64,000 nucleotides of DNA from Adineta vaga (GCA_021613535.1 CP075492.1:4960001-5024000), one strand, 5' to 3'; shown: positions 11,712-23,379, counted from the stretch's first letter. Notes: a model not told the origin generated them from the sequence alone. Numbers and translations are program-made.

Positions 11712-12747
11712 TCATAACATTCCTTTTATTTTCATTTGAATCAATGTACTTCTTAATTTCTCTTGATCAGCTCCATGAACCGAAGAAGCAAATCCATCGA
11801 CACCACGTATTGCATAAGTTCCATTCAACGAATTTTCTTCTTCACCTCGAGTAACACCTTCAACTGCACCAGCATCTAAAGCAGCTTCAATCAATTGAAT
11901 TACTTGATTACCCGTTGGAATTAAATCAAATCTATTTGCTTTTGCAGCAACAATTGAAGCAATAGCTTGTAAAGCAAGATTGGAATTCCAAGATGTTACA
12001 GGAATATCAGAATACACACCACTTGCTACAATTGTTTTACCATCCGGTGCTAATGGTATTATATCTTTAAGATTAGCCATGCCAGCTTCATTTCCACCAT
12101 CACCAACACCAATAATAATACCTTTACCTTTAAATTGAACGAGCATTTCATCAACTGGATGATTCCAATCATTTATATTTTTACCAATCATATTTCGACG
12201 AACACCATCATACCAATTTCGACTGGAAAGTTCACCAGCAAGCATAACTTTTGGTTGTAGTTTATTAATAAGTCTCTGTGCTTCAATAATTTGTTCCTTC
12301 TCATTATGATGTGAACTGAATTCGTAAACTGAACTATCATCACCTTGAATTGATTTTAAACATGCACGAAGAACTTGACTAGTTATTGGATCAGCAACAT
12401 AAGATACACGATAAGATAATTGACGAAAGATTTCACCGGCAAGTATTGCACCTGGTGGACCATCGGTTTCTGCAACGGATATCTTTTGATTGTTGACAAG
12501 TTTTTCTGTGACACAGAAACCAGTGAGAATAGTAATGGATGAACCTTTGTCAAGTTTTAATAATGTTTCGGCAGCTTTTTCAGCACTACCTGGTGGTGCA
12601 TAGAATTTCGATAGATTTCGCATATCATAACTGCTTAGAATAAAATCTACAGGAGTAAACATTTTTAATTGTGACGCACCTTGAATAGAGAAAATGTTAT
12701 CTCCTTCAACAATCGAAATATTACTCACCACTAACAGCCACTCCCAT
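11712..12747 (-). CDS. D-glutamate cyclase-like (DUF4392) protein
   Basis: Two exons, 12747-12729 and 12679-11712, are split by a 49-bp intron (GTGAGT...TTCAAG); the first encodes only MGVAVS. The ~328-residue product matches the DUF4392 domain found at the carboxy end of vertebrate DGLUCY, which converts D-glutamate to 5-oxo-D-proline. Visible signatures are ITILTGFCV near the start, ETDGPPGA, the glycine-rich GKGIIIGVGDGGNEAGMANL and the late GVTRGEEENSLNGTYAIRGV. The amino-terminal DUF1445-type half of DGLUCY is absent, as in stand-alone DUF4392 proteins. No targeting peptide is obvious. Confidence 0.8.
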
Positions 12748-13213
12748 GACTATCTGTTCAAATACAAAAGTGAAAATAACACAGAAAATTATCATAACTA
12801 GATAAACGGTATGTTTGCCGATGAATAGCTTGTAATCTTTTCACAAACAAGAGAATGAATCGAAGGAATATGCATACGATATATTCTTTTTTTTTCTATT
12901 CATTCTCTCGTCGATAAACATCGACATATCGGACCGTTCTTATAACAATCATCCAAAAAAGAAAGCTATTCATATTGGTTTTTTTTGTTGAAATTTTAAT
13001 CGAAATGAATGAATGAATGATTCCTTTCACATAATCGTACGCTCAAATTTGGTTGATACTTGCATATTTTTTAATTCCAGTTGAATACGTACAGATATTT
13101 CTTTCATCAAGTTTCAATTTATTAAACTAAAACGAGATATTTTATAAGGAGGTATTGTTAGACTATAAGAAACATTTATACAAGTATATATCTATATATA
13201 TTTATGATTTTCT
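12748..13213. other. Intergenic between two minus-strand genes
   Basis: 466 bp holding the presumed promoter of the D-glutamate cyclase-like gene. It contains a short GAAT tandem near 13004-13018. No exon seen. Confidence 0.4.
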
Positions 13214-14839
13214 CTAACAAGGAGGATATTTCATTTGTAAATAATTCATCAAAGCAGCTGTTTGTGCGATATTAATAGTTTGTATCAATGTAATATTCGG
13301 ATTATTGAACCCAGTATATAACCTTGTATATTCTATAGTTACAACTGTATAATTAAGACCACTAGTTCCGACATTTATACCATTGACTAACCATGTCACT
13401 CCTTGATCTGGTGTTTGTATTCCAGTATATGAAAGAAACATTCCATTTCCTTTCGATGATCTACCAACAGCTAAAATTCGAGCAAGTATTTGTCCAGGAA
13501 CAGAAAGAACTTGAATATAATTGACATATGGTAATATACGTATAACATCGTAACCGGTAATTGTATCACGAAGAATATCGTCAATACGTATTGCTCCACT
13601 ATTAAAAATGGCAATAGTTGATTGATTTATTGATGCTGCAGTTATCATACTTTCACAGATTGCATCAGATATTGATGTTTGAGAAGTTCGTACAGCTTCT
13701 GATCTTCCATCCAATTCAACACCTGCTGGTAGACATGAAATTGTTTTTTCGATTGGATATCCTAATGCAGCAAATGCTTGAATACCTAAATTGTACCAAT
13801 ATTTCGCTACAATTGCAGTTTCTTTTTCTTCAGGAATATCTGATGTTATTCTTGTTAACGTACTATAAATACGAAGTTTCTTCGTATCGATATTATAAGC
13901 ACATCGATGAATAAAAACAGTAAATGCATTGGCATCGGCTTTCGAAAGTGGAATATATTTTGGTCCACGTAAATAGTATTGATCTTCATGTTCATGTCCA
14001 CCTAAAATCAAATCAATTTGTGGAATTTTTGCAGCAAGTTCAATATCTTGTGCAATATCTAAATGAGTAAGAGCAACAAGAACATCATATGTTCCATTAG
14101 GAAATTGAGTTAAAAATTGTCGAATATAATTAATTAAAGATGCTTGATCAATGAAACGAGCATAAGTCAAATTTGAAGGAACTGTTAAACCAATGATAAG
14201 AATACGAACACCATCAATAGTCAGAATTTTATGTGTTAAACTCGTTCCAATTGATTTGCTACTATTCATTTGAAATACATTTGTACTAATCCATGTAAAT
14301 TTCGATTCATTCATTCGTAACAACAATTCGTTATGATTATAATCAAATTCATGATTACCAAATGTCATATAATCTAATCCAAGTGTATTCATTGTTGCAA
14401 TCATTTGTTTGCCATTCAAAGCCGTTCCATTTACTATTGCTGTACTCAATGCTGATGGTGATATTAGATCACCAGCAAGTAATGTAAATGTATTTGAATT
14501 TTCCTCTTTTAATAATTGCCGTAAATATGCTACACGAGCTAAACCACCTTTACGACCTTTATCAAGTGGTAATAGTTCATAAACATCATTCATTTGTAAG
14601 AAAGTCCATTGAACATAATGACCATCATTAGGTAATCGTTGAGGAAAACCAATAGCTCCATTTTCAACTGCATAAGTATGGGATAATATCAGTCGTGTTA
14701 GATTTCGTTCATATCGCCATAATGAGCCATAGATTATCGTCAAAATAACAAGAAAAAGTATCACAATTGATAGGATGAAATACGTAAGTCCATGTGTAGT
14801 TAACATAAATCTCCATCGACTGTCATTATTGAAAACCAT
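13214..14839 (-). CDS. Membrane-anchored 5'-nucleotidase / UshA-type metallophosphoesterase
   Basis: This is an intronless 541-residue frame with an ATG at 14839. A single TM segment at residues ~16-36 (FILSIVILFLVILTIIYG) makes it a type II membrane protein. The catalytic half carries the metallophosphoesterase motifs NDVYELL, GDLISPSALS, GNHEFDY and GGHEHE. The carboxy half is the 5'-nucleotidase domain (NSGAIRIDDIL; late GNGMFLSYTG). It should hydrolyse nucleoside monophosphates or related phosphoesters outside the cell or in the secretory lumen. The first motif has NDVYE where most relatives have NDVHG, so one metal-ligand neighbourhood is changed. No intron in 1.6 kb is unusual here and compatible with acquisition from bacteria, but that is unproven. 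Confidence 0.85.
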   Translation of the reverse strand: MVFNNDSRWRFMLTTHGLTYFILSIVILFLVILTIIYGSLWRYERNLTRLILSHTYAVENGAIGFPQRLPNDGHYVQWTFLQMNDVYELLPLDKGRKGGLARVAYLRQLLKEENSNTFTLLAGDLISPSALSTAIVNGTALNGKQMIATMNTLGLDYMTFGNHEFDYNHNELLLRMNESKFTWISTNVFQMNSSKSIGTSLTHKILTIDGVRILIIGLTVPSNLTYARFIDQASLINYIRQFLTQFPNGTYDVLVALTHLDIAQDIELAAKIPQIDLILGGHEHEDQYYLRGPKYIPLSKADANAFTVFIHRCAYNIDTKKLRIYSTLTRITSDIPEEKETAIVAKYWYNLGIQAFAALGYPIEKTISCLPAGVELDGRSEAVRTSQTSISDAICESMITAASINQSTIAIFNSGAIRIDDILRDTITGYDVIRILPYVNYIQVLSVPGQILARILAVGRSSKGNGMFLSYTGIQTPDQGVTWLVNGINVGTSGLNYTVVTIEYTRLYTGFNNPNITLIQTINIAQTAALMNYLQMKYPPC

Positions 14840-16549
14840 TGATTAGATCAAATCTACAAAGATATAATTTGTGCATTTTCAAGACTATACTTTGAATGTA
14901 TATCGATCGATTATACGTGAAAAGAAAAATACCCTGGATGTCTTCGTAAAGATACTACCTCCACTTACAGAAAGAAAGAAGAAATAGAATAATATACATA
15001 TATACAACAAATCCATCTATAGGAAATTTGAAGTATCTTCGCTAAATTTTTCGCTAAAAATTATTAATTGTCTTTCATATTCATTAACTGTTTTAGAAGA
15101 ATATCACTCTCTCTCTCTCTACTTATTACTAACATATCAAACGAAATGAATTCAGTTATGTCTCGTACTATTTCAGTGCAATGCATGTGATTTTTCTTTC
15201 TTTCTTTTCATTTCTTTTTTTAACCCCATGTGTAAAGAGAATTAGTTGTTGATTTTTTACATAGATTATTGAATGCGATGGTATTTCAACGATAATCCTT
15301 ATTAAAAAAACATGTGTATATGTCCGTTACTTAAGCTTTCGAAACACTTCTTTTATACTTAATACTCTATTCAAACTGTTAAAACTGACAAGACTATCTT
15401 GACCACTTTGATTCTTTATTTTAAATTGAATGTTATATTCAGGCACACAAGTATTATCGTGACATGGCTTCGATAAGAGCTAGATTATACTTCTTGGAAT
15501 GGTTACAATAACCACACTTTCGATGTCGCCGCCGCACATGCTCTAAAGTCGAAAGAAAAGAAGAACATTAAAAGTGTAAAGACAATGTAGATGTCGCGTT
15601 CCATAGATGCTAAAGAGGCGTAGCTTCCTGCAACTGTAACAAGAGGTAAATTTTCCTACAAGTCAATTTCTTGTTGCGATGACGAAAATAAGTGGATTGG
15701 TAGCAAAACTAGTCCATCAGAGCAACATTTGTGAATCAAATTTATTCTACGCTCTCAAGGAATATATTTCGATCTGGTGACAATAATGTGCACAGTAATG
15801 GTCTGTCTGAAAGTTTTTGAACTGAGTATATTATAATACATTAGCGAACTGTAATGTTATCGCATATCTTGGGTGTTCTATAAACTTTTATGAGAGCATG
15901 TAAATTGATAAGTTAATTAATACATGCATTTTCCCTGTCTTTATTCGACAACAAGAAGCATACATATGAAAATATATGTTGTATTTTACATGCTTTGATT
16001 TTATTTATGGTACTTCGAACATTTATTCGTTACTTTACTGCATGAAATCGAATTTACAATCATTTCATTTTAACTCTAAAGTGCACATCAGTCGAAAAGT
16101 TCTGATAAAGTATACCTTTCTAGATCATTCTACGTCTGAAGAATATTGATGATACTCATACTAGCAGTAGGATTCAAATCAAGAACTATCATTGGCTGGA
16201 AGAATCATGACGTTTGTTCTCGACAATACAAGAGATAGACACAAATCTTGTGAATAAACACGAATATTTTACTTACACGTTTTGTTTTTAAGATAATAAC
16301 TATGAGTAAATATCTTATGAATATGTTCCTGATTTGAATTTAATTAAGCTAACACACTTGTTCCCAAGCTTGGATAGATTCAATTTCCTAACCTCATTCA
16401 AGTAGTTGAGCACTTCGTTTAAATATTATTTATTAAAGTTAGTGAAAGCTGATTAACAATGTATGGATAAGAATATTTCTCTCTCTCTCTCTTTTGATTA
16501 TATAAAAAGGGAAAAAATAATGTTCAAATATAAATCATGCCAATGATTC
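14840..16549. other. Intergenic
   Basis: About 1.7 kb. It contains a short CT microsatellite at ~15108-15119 and another at ~16482-16492, plus scattered A/T runs. No convincing coding exon. Confidence 0.4.
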
Positions 16550-16763
16550 TCATTCTGCAGCTGTATCGACCGAACGTTTAGCCGGTTGTGCATCTTGAAT
16601 TCGCATCAATAATGGACGTACTCGACTACCTCCTCCCCAACGTGCTTCACTTGCAAGAATAAAAGCCAAAAAAGTCAATACAGTTAAGATTTGTGCAAAG
16701 AACCTAGAGAAAATAATATAAAATAGGTCAGAATCATTTCATTCAGTAATATATTTACTTCAT
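16550..16763 (-). CDS. Spliced 52-residue secreted peptide precursor
   Basis: A two-exon gene too small for ordinary ORF detection. Exon 1 is only five bases (ATGAA, 16763-16759), followed by a 55-bp GTAAAT...CTCTAG intron; exon 2 is 16703-16550. The product starts MKFFAQILTVLTFLAFILAS, a textbook signal peptide. It continues EARWGGGSRVRPLLMRIQD, then reaches a Lys-Arg cleavage site at residues 44-45 and the tail SVDTAAE. The layout (signal peptide, short basic peptide, KR, acidic tail) is that of a neuropeptide or peptide-hormone precursor. There is no Gly before KR, so no amide is predicted. A TA-rich stretch at ~16892-16913 may serve as its TATA region. Confidence 0.6.
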
Positions 16764-17312
16764 ATTGAATCGATTGATAATGATGGATGTTGAGTACCTT
16801 AATCAGAATCAAACGCAATAGAAAACTCGTTTTTGTTTTTCCAAAGAAAGCATTCTTACTTGTTTCGTTAAAGGATGAAAATGTCGATCACCGATCCATC
16901 AATATATATATATACCTGTATATGGTTACTAGAAAAACTATTTAGTATGCATCACTTGATGGTATTGTTTCAAATTATTATACACATTATTTCTATAGAA
17001 TTTATGATACGTATAGATAAAGGTCTCGAGTTTTAAGATGAAAATACTTGATCCAAAACCGGTTATGTAGAGCAAAAAAGTACGTGTTTTCAAATTTATT
17101 GAGTCAAAAATGATTGGAGAAAATATATTCATTCATTTTTAATTCAAGAGAACACTTATTGCGCATTTAAAATGAATAATTAAGAGAATACATAGAATAA
17201 ATATGGATAAGATTGCAAATGTATTCATATGTGACTTTTGAGAGGAAATCAAATCTAGAAAGAAAACTATTCTATCAAAATTGGCCCTCCAGTACTTTTT
17301 GATTTTGCAGCA
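16764..17312. other. Divergent intergenic region
   Basis: 549 bp between the divergently transcribed peptide gene (minus) and the AlkB-like fusion (plus). It contains a (TA)n-like run at ~16892-16913. Small antisense frames here are Leu/Ile-rich and not convincing. Confidence 0.4.
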
Positions 17313-19390
17313 ATGGCAAGTTTTCGGATGATACATATTTCTATATATTTATTCATCATTGGTCGATGTCAATCAGAAAATCTATTCGAACTACCGATTA
17401 ATATTGAACGATATCGAAACTTTCATTTTGCAGGAAATGAAGAACCAGTTAAGAATGATTTTTATGCAAGTATTCAATCAATCAACAATCGATTGGGATC
17501 TTCTACATCAGACATGTATCTTTTGGCAAATGAAGTAGTACTAATTCGAAATGCTCTCTCCGAAAATGAACAGAAATCATTATTCAATTCATTGGTGTCA
17601 TCAATTCCCAAAGCATTATCATCTGTTCAAGTGGATGAGGGTCTCTGTCCCGATGGTAAATGTACTCTGCATACCTGGAAATTAAATGAAACACTAAATG
17701 AGTTAAATTCAAAGAGAATTCAAACAGTAGGAGAAGGAATGTATTCAAAAGCTGCATCATTTCTTCAAATACAACAAACAATACGTACCAAAAATACTAT
17801 TGATAAATCTCTTCATTGTCCACCAATTCATCAGAGACCATCATTCAAATATGTTCATGGGGTAATGTACGATATCAATGATTCACTTGGTTTTCATCAT
17901 GATAAAACCTGGTCAGCACATCAGAACTCCTCATACGAATGGGTAATCTCCATTTCTCTTGGACATTCAGCTGTTTTCAGATATCGAAAGGACGAAAAAG
18001 AAGCAACGACTGAAATCGTTCTCAATTCAGGAGACGTACTTTTCTTTAATGGTGCCGCTTTAGAACATGCAATGCCTTATATTCTGAAAGATAAGTATCC
18101 AATATGGTGGACTAGTGTTGATACATCTCAAAAGGCACGTTTAAATATACAATACCGAGTATTAGGTGAAGAAGATTTTCAACAACAAAATACAGATGTA
18201 ATTCGTAGTTCTACTCGATCTTTAAATTCGGAGATGGATAGAAATCGAATCGTACACTGTGCTGCATCTGTAACAACACTCGGAGACAACAAATTTCTCA
18301 CCGGTAAGATAAAATTAACAGCAAACAGGTAAAGAAAAATCCCGCCTTTATAGAATCTCATGGAAACACCGTCTCTTTTGGCGCAGCGTGGATGAAGCGA
18401 ATTTTTGATCTCGCACAGCCAACTGAAGCTGAAGTAAGTCGAATGAAGATCATATTACAGTAGAGTAAAGGTAAATATATTTGATCTTCTAGAAATCAAC
18501 TAGTATGTCTTCTCACATAAATGTTACTGGATTTGGAACAATTTTACGTAACTACTGGCCATTTACGTTGCATGAACATTTAAATAATCAACGCTTAGCG
18601 ATCCTAGGGATGCGTGGATTGAATACTCAATTGCCTAACGATAATGGGTTGTTAAAAAAACTCTTTTACGAATGTCTATTGGAAATTCAAAAATTACCAA
18701 TATCTGTTGAAGCCAATGGCATTGTAATGAGTTTTTTAGATCCTAATTTGATTATTTCACTTCATATAGCTGGTGTTTTACAAAATCCAGCTGATTTTGA
18801 CAGTACTTTTTCATCCAAAGAAATCATTGATATAAAACAATTAGTATCTCAAGCAATGACATTGATTAATGAGACGGATGCAGAACTCTATCTTTGTATT
18901 ATGCAATCCGTGACAACATTAGCTTTTTATAAATATGTTGATCCTGGTTATATTGGTGGAACAATTTCGTCGATTATTGGAGTGATTTGGCTTGATCCAA
19001 GTAATAAGGAAATGGACAGTAGAAATGATGGCCGAACAAATCGTTCATGAATTTATTCATACTTCATTGTTTATTAATGAACTCGTTCATACATCGTACT
19101 CTGATTATAATCTTCTTGAAGTAGCTCTCGTAAAATCAGCCATTCGTCAACAGATGCGAAATTATGATAAATCATTTCATGCTGCACATGTAGCAACTGG
19201 ATTAGTCGCTTTTCTAAGCAAAGCTGGTTACATCCAACGTGCAACAGATCTGGTGGCGAATTTACGATCATCGATCGCTGATTTAGAAACTGTTTCTATC
19301 CATACAGGTGTTCTTTCTACCAGTGGTCGAACAGTGTTACAAGCTCTTCAAAATTTTTTCTACGAGGGTGTAAGACGAAGCAATGCTTGA
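17313..19390 (+). CDS. Secretory AlkB-like dioxygenase fused to an HExxH peptide-hydroxylase-like domain, one frame break
   Basis: Exons 17313-18303, 18354-18433 and 18493-19390 join in frame; introns are 50 and 59 bp. An amino-terminal signal peptide (MIHISIYLFIIGRCQS) points to the secretory pathway. Residues ~60-285 form an AlkB-type 2-oxoglutarate/Fe(II) oxygenase. Iron ligands are H195-x-D197 (GFHHDKTW) and H252 (LEHAM), and the AlkB hallmark R276-x-N278-x3-R282 binds 2-oxoglutarate. After a linker, ~300 residues carry PGYIGGTISSIIGVIWLDPS and then HEFIH at 19046-19060, the arrangement of NCBI aKG-HExxH-type peptide beta-hydroxylases. A one-base insertion near 19010-19013 breaks the frame between these two motifs; without it the product is ~655 residues. 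It is an assembly error or a recent lesion. TTTTGCAG abuts the start, suggesting a trans-splice site or 5' UTR intron. Confidence 0.75.
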
Positions 19391-20637
19391 CATTTGTTTT
19401 CATTAAAAACGCGATTATATTCGACAGCTTTTATCTTTATTCAATAAATATATGGAGTCCTTTCTGTAGTTGAGAAATGTCTATAGTGGATGGCGAAAGG
19501 GGTACGGATCAAAATTTCTCGACTTAAAACTTACACTCACTTGCTCGCAACTATAGTAAAGTATGAATAGGGCTGGGCGAGGATGAAAGTATCAACGAAT
19601 GGACATGATGTGGGATCGTTGTTTTTGCATATTATCATTAATATATAGAATATTATTCAGAGTTCTAGAATATTCGTGTTTATTTATATTTTTTCGTGAG
19701 TATTTGAGCTTGATTTAAATCTGTTCAAAAAAATGATTCCGTTTATATCATTTGATGAGTTTATAAAAACATTCAATAGATCGAATCGTATACTATCGTA
19801 ATTGCATAGCGAGAACTATTGTTATTTATTTAATTCTATGAAAGCTAATACGAAAGTAATATTTCGAGTATAGCAATTGTATTTGTATTATTTTCTATTA
19901 ACTTTGAGTCATCAGCAGATAAATTATTTGAATCAATTGTGTTCTCATAAGAAATCACCAGAACAACTTGTTTCCTATCTTCACTATTCTGTACAATATA
20001 ATCAAAACATCGATTTGTATCACGAAATGTCACTATGTACGGATCAACCTTGCACAGAGACAGATGCATTGTCCTAGTAATATCAGTAGTAAGAACGTTG
20101 GCTGTTTGATCTAACTAGATTGTAATCTTTGACATGTTTATCGATAATTAAAATAACTCATCATTCCTTTTCTACTAACTCATTCTGCTTTGATCGCTCG
20201 AAGTAGTAACAATAATAGAAACTGCAAAAGTATGATTTGTGATTTTTGTATAAACAACACGCACTTTTATAGGAATTTATCGAGTGGAATATGACTCACG
20301 TTCTTTTACAGACGAGTCATTAAAAGATTTCACAGGAAAAACACCATTGTTTCTTGACACAAAGTGCAACAAGCAAAAAGGGTTTTTTCTCTGATGTATG
20401 CAACTATACATGTATACATAAGAAGAAAGTTTTGTTAGTTGTCTATAAAAATCGACTAGTGTATTTTTGGGTGAACTTTTTCTACAAGAACTCAATGTCA
20501 ATGGTAAATACCTTAGATCTTTTGAGATATTTTTTTTAAATATTTGTTAACTGAATTCAATTGTATAATATTACATTAAGTATCTTGAAAAGATTGATTC
20601 TTAAGCCAAACATACTATTTTATCGGAATTCATTTAG
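19391..20637. other. Intergenic with remnants, 5' region of the UAS gene
   Basis: About 1.25 kb. The first ~450 bp show nothing. Around 20300-20510 there are short protein-like pieces (ESLKDFTGKTPLFLDT; KKVLLVVYKNRLVYFW) that could be upstream exons of the UAS-domain gene, but I could not connect them with confident splice sites. Confidence 0.35.
19845..20069 (-). pseudogene. Fragment resembling the N-terminal domain of rotifer ART/TPR-type proteins
   Basis: A 74-residue minus-strand stretch contains TFRDTNRCFDYIVQNSED followed by a hydrophobic strand VVLVISYEN. From memory, this resembles a domain placed before ADP-ribosyltransferase and TPR modules in many bdelloid proteins. Nothing before or after it continues the gene, so it looks like a stranded fragment. 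Family assignment is tentative. Confidence 0.3.
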
Positions 20638-22353
20638 GATGAAGATACGGACGAAATCAATGATATTTTACCTGACGCAGATGACGATAATTTTCAGGAA
20701 GATGTCTTATATAGTTCATGTATGTCCATCAGTCTTTTCTCATTACATTTAACAATTAAATTTGTTATTTCAAAGTTCCCGACAATTGTGAAGATGAAAC
20801 AACCGGTATTGAAGCTATGAGTAAATGTTTTTTCCAACGATATGACGCATGCCCAGCTTTCTTTACGGGATCTCTCGGAGAAGCACTTGATGCTGCATTT
20901 AGTCCTTCAACGGTTCAAGAAGTATGTACTTCTCTTTTCATAAAACAAATCATCATCTTATTCTATTTCAGCGTCGTCCATTGTTGATCTACATTCATGA
21001 TAATAAAAACTGTTTCAGTAATATCTTCTGTTCAACAACATTCTGTACTTCGATCATCATAGACTATTTACTCGACAACTATATCGTGTGGCCATGGGAT
21101 ATTACACATCAATCAAATAAAACTAGGTTAGTCACAAACATATCTTCAATTCTAATTGCTTTTCTTCCGGTCTCTAGTTTCATCGAATTTTGGCAACAGA
21201 TATTTCCTTACGATTCGATTGAAAACGCTTTTGAAAATCAATATCCTACGCTCATTGGTATCCAGCGATTGTTTGAGAATAAAGATAAATTGTCGACGAT
21301 TGAATACGGCTATGACCTATTCAAAGAAAGTATATGGACACGCAATAAAAATGCAGCCACTTCTAAACTATTGCTGGAAGGATTGATGCGTTTTCGAGAA
21401 GAAACGAATGAAAATGAACAGAGTCTAGTAAGTTTGTTGCACTCCATTAGTGGTAAAAATAAGGAAATCTCGATTTTTATTTTTAGTCAATGAATTTGAT
21501 GTCTAAAGTTGGTGGTCGTGAAGAAATCATCTTCGAAATAATGAAATATCTTTCATTCAACGATGCGATCAATGCATTCTCACCAAATATCATTCCTTTA
21601 TTTCGAAGATCGAAGAAGAAGAAACTACCAATGGTTGAACATTCTACAATGTTTATTGAGATGTTACTTCGAAAAATCGATCCAACGCAAATTGTTTCAT
21701 TACAACTTAGATCAGAAGATTTAATATTAAATCAGACTAAACCGCAGTTATCAATATACAACAGTGTTAGATCAATCTCATTTGTGAATTTTCATAATGT
21801 GAATGAAATCATTAGGAATGTAATGTCGTTGAAATATTTGACTTGTGTTTCACTTTGGTACGACAGCGAAATAGCCTTTCATGTAATAAGTACGATCAGC
21901 GGGGTATTTCAACAAACAATCAAACAACTTAAAATACATTGCGCAGGCGCATTGTGTGCTCATGGTATTGGAAATGATATATTAGACAACTTCAACCAGA
22001 ATTATTCTATTGAGTATTTAACCGTCGATATGAGTAAATTTGCAGCAGTTGGCATAGACAGTTGTTCGCGCAACTATCCATCATGTTTATTAATGATGAT
22101 TGTTGATTTGATCAAGCGTATGAACAAAATTCGTTGTGTTGATGTGATTACAAATAGATACAATATGAAGAATTTGTTGGATGTTAACGAATGGAAGAGA
22201 ATAATCGAGTATCAGCGTACTCTAGCAAAGGTGACATTACGAGTTGTGGATATGAAGCGAGATGATGAAGAAATCTTAACAAAGATTGACGAGATTCAAA
22301 CAATGTTTCGACACTCCATTGATTTCCGCGTTGTTTTCTCATCATTTCCCTAG
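20638..22353 (+). CDS. FAF1-type UAS domain spliced to an F-box-like protein (5' end uncertain)
   Basis: Exons 20638-20719, 20776-20921, 20972-21126, 21178-21427 and 21487-22353 sum to exactly 500 codons. The first exon is acidic (DEDTDEINDILPDADDDN), as in the FAF1 region before its UAS domain. The next exons match the UAS fold closely: QRYDACPAFFTGSLGEAL, PLLIYIHDNKNCFSNIFCS and IVWPWDITHQSNK. FAF1 would continue to a UBX domain that binds p97. Here a phase-0 intron (GTAAGT...TTTTAG) leads instead to GREEIIFEIMKYLSFNDA, an F-box-like helix pair, then ~230 residues of LRR-like or F-box-partner sequence. Inference: an adaptor linking UAS cargo to an SCF-type ligase. Alternatively, two genes abut and the ATG at 21490 starts the second. 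Confidence 0.65.
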
Positions 22354-22723
22354 TCTTTATACACACGAACGGAAAAAGCTCACGAATAATGACACATTCA
22401 AGTTGACAGAGTGATAGTTTTCGATAAAAATCGTTTTTATTGAAGAATTCTTTTTGAATAAATCTAATCTATTTTGCACTAAAAAGAAATTATATACACG
22501 AATCAGATATTCTAGTATTGGTTTTCTTGCAAGTAAGATAACTTGACCATTTTTTATAAAAGAATTTAACGCCTCGATCTGTTCAACAAGTGGGAAGAAA
22601 GTATAATCAAACTCGATTTCGATTCTGTAATACAGCGAAGAGACTTGAAATTACAATTATGTTTTTCTATGATAAATAATCGAAATACTGATCAAGATAG
22701 ATATACTTTATCGTTTCAGTTGA
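22354..22723. other. Intergenic
   Basis: 370 bp, AT-rich. No exon or repeat noticed. Confidence 0.4.
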
Positions 22724-23379
22724 ATGAGTTATGAAATAATCGAAAGTCGAAAAAAACGCACGTTAATTACTGAGTGTAATTTCGTCAGTCACTGCGACTC
22801 GTGTGATGTTTATTTATTGGTAAAAACATCAACTTGTCTTGTTGATATAGCCTATTTATTCTATGAACAAAAAGAATTCAATAACGCTCTTATATACTAT
22901 AAGAATGCATTAACTATTCGAAAGGAACATTTTCCAGACGGCTATAAATTAATTCTTGATACTCATATCGACATGGCTATTATTTATTTTGATCAAAATG
23001 AAAACGAGAAATCTATTGAAAGAATTGATTATTTACAAAAGATAGCAGAATGTTGGTTTAAAAACGAATCTTACAATCATTCAATTGAATATCGTGAACA
23101 ATGTTTAACAATTAGAGAATCAAATTTTCTTCAAGAACATATATCTGTAACTAATACTCTTTTGTATTTAGGTATAGCTCATAGCAATCTACATCAATAT
23201 GATTTAGCTCTCAATTATGAAATGCAGTTGTATTTATAATACGTGAACAAATGTTGCTACCAAATCATTTTGATATTGGCGAAAGTTTATCAAATATTGC
23301 CTATTGTTATGCCGGATTAAATCAATTGGAAATATTTTTAGAATGCTTTAAACGAGCATTAGATATTTATGAACAATGA
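22724..23379 (+). pseudogene. Truncated kinesin-light-chain-like TPR protein
   Basis: Tetratricopeptide repeats are visible: AYLFYEQKEFNNALIYYKNA, SYNHSIEYREQCLTIRE, YLGIAHSNLHQYDLALNYEM, then in another frame SNIAYCYAGLNQLEIFLECF and a stop after DIYEQ. This is the 42-residue TPR pattern of kinesin light chains, widely used in rotifer proteins. A one-base frame change near 23230 and an early stop leave about four to five repeats with no partner domain. I read it as a decayed fragment. Confidence 0.6.
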
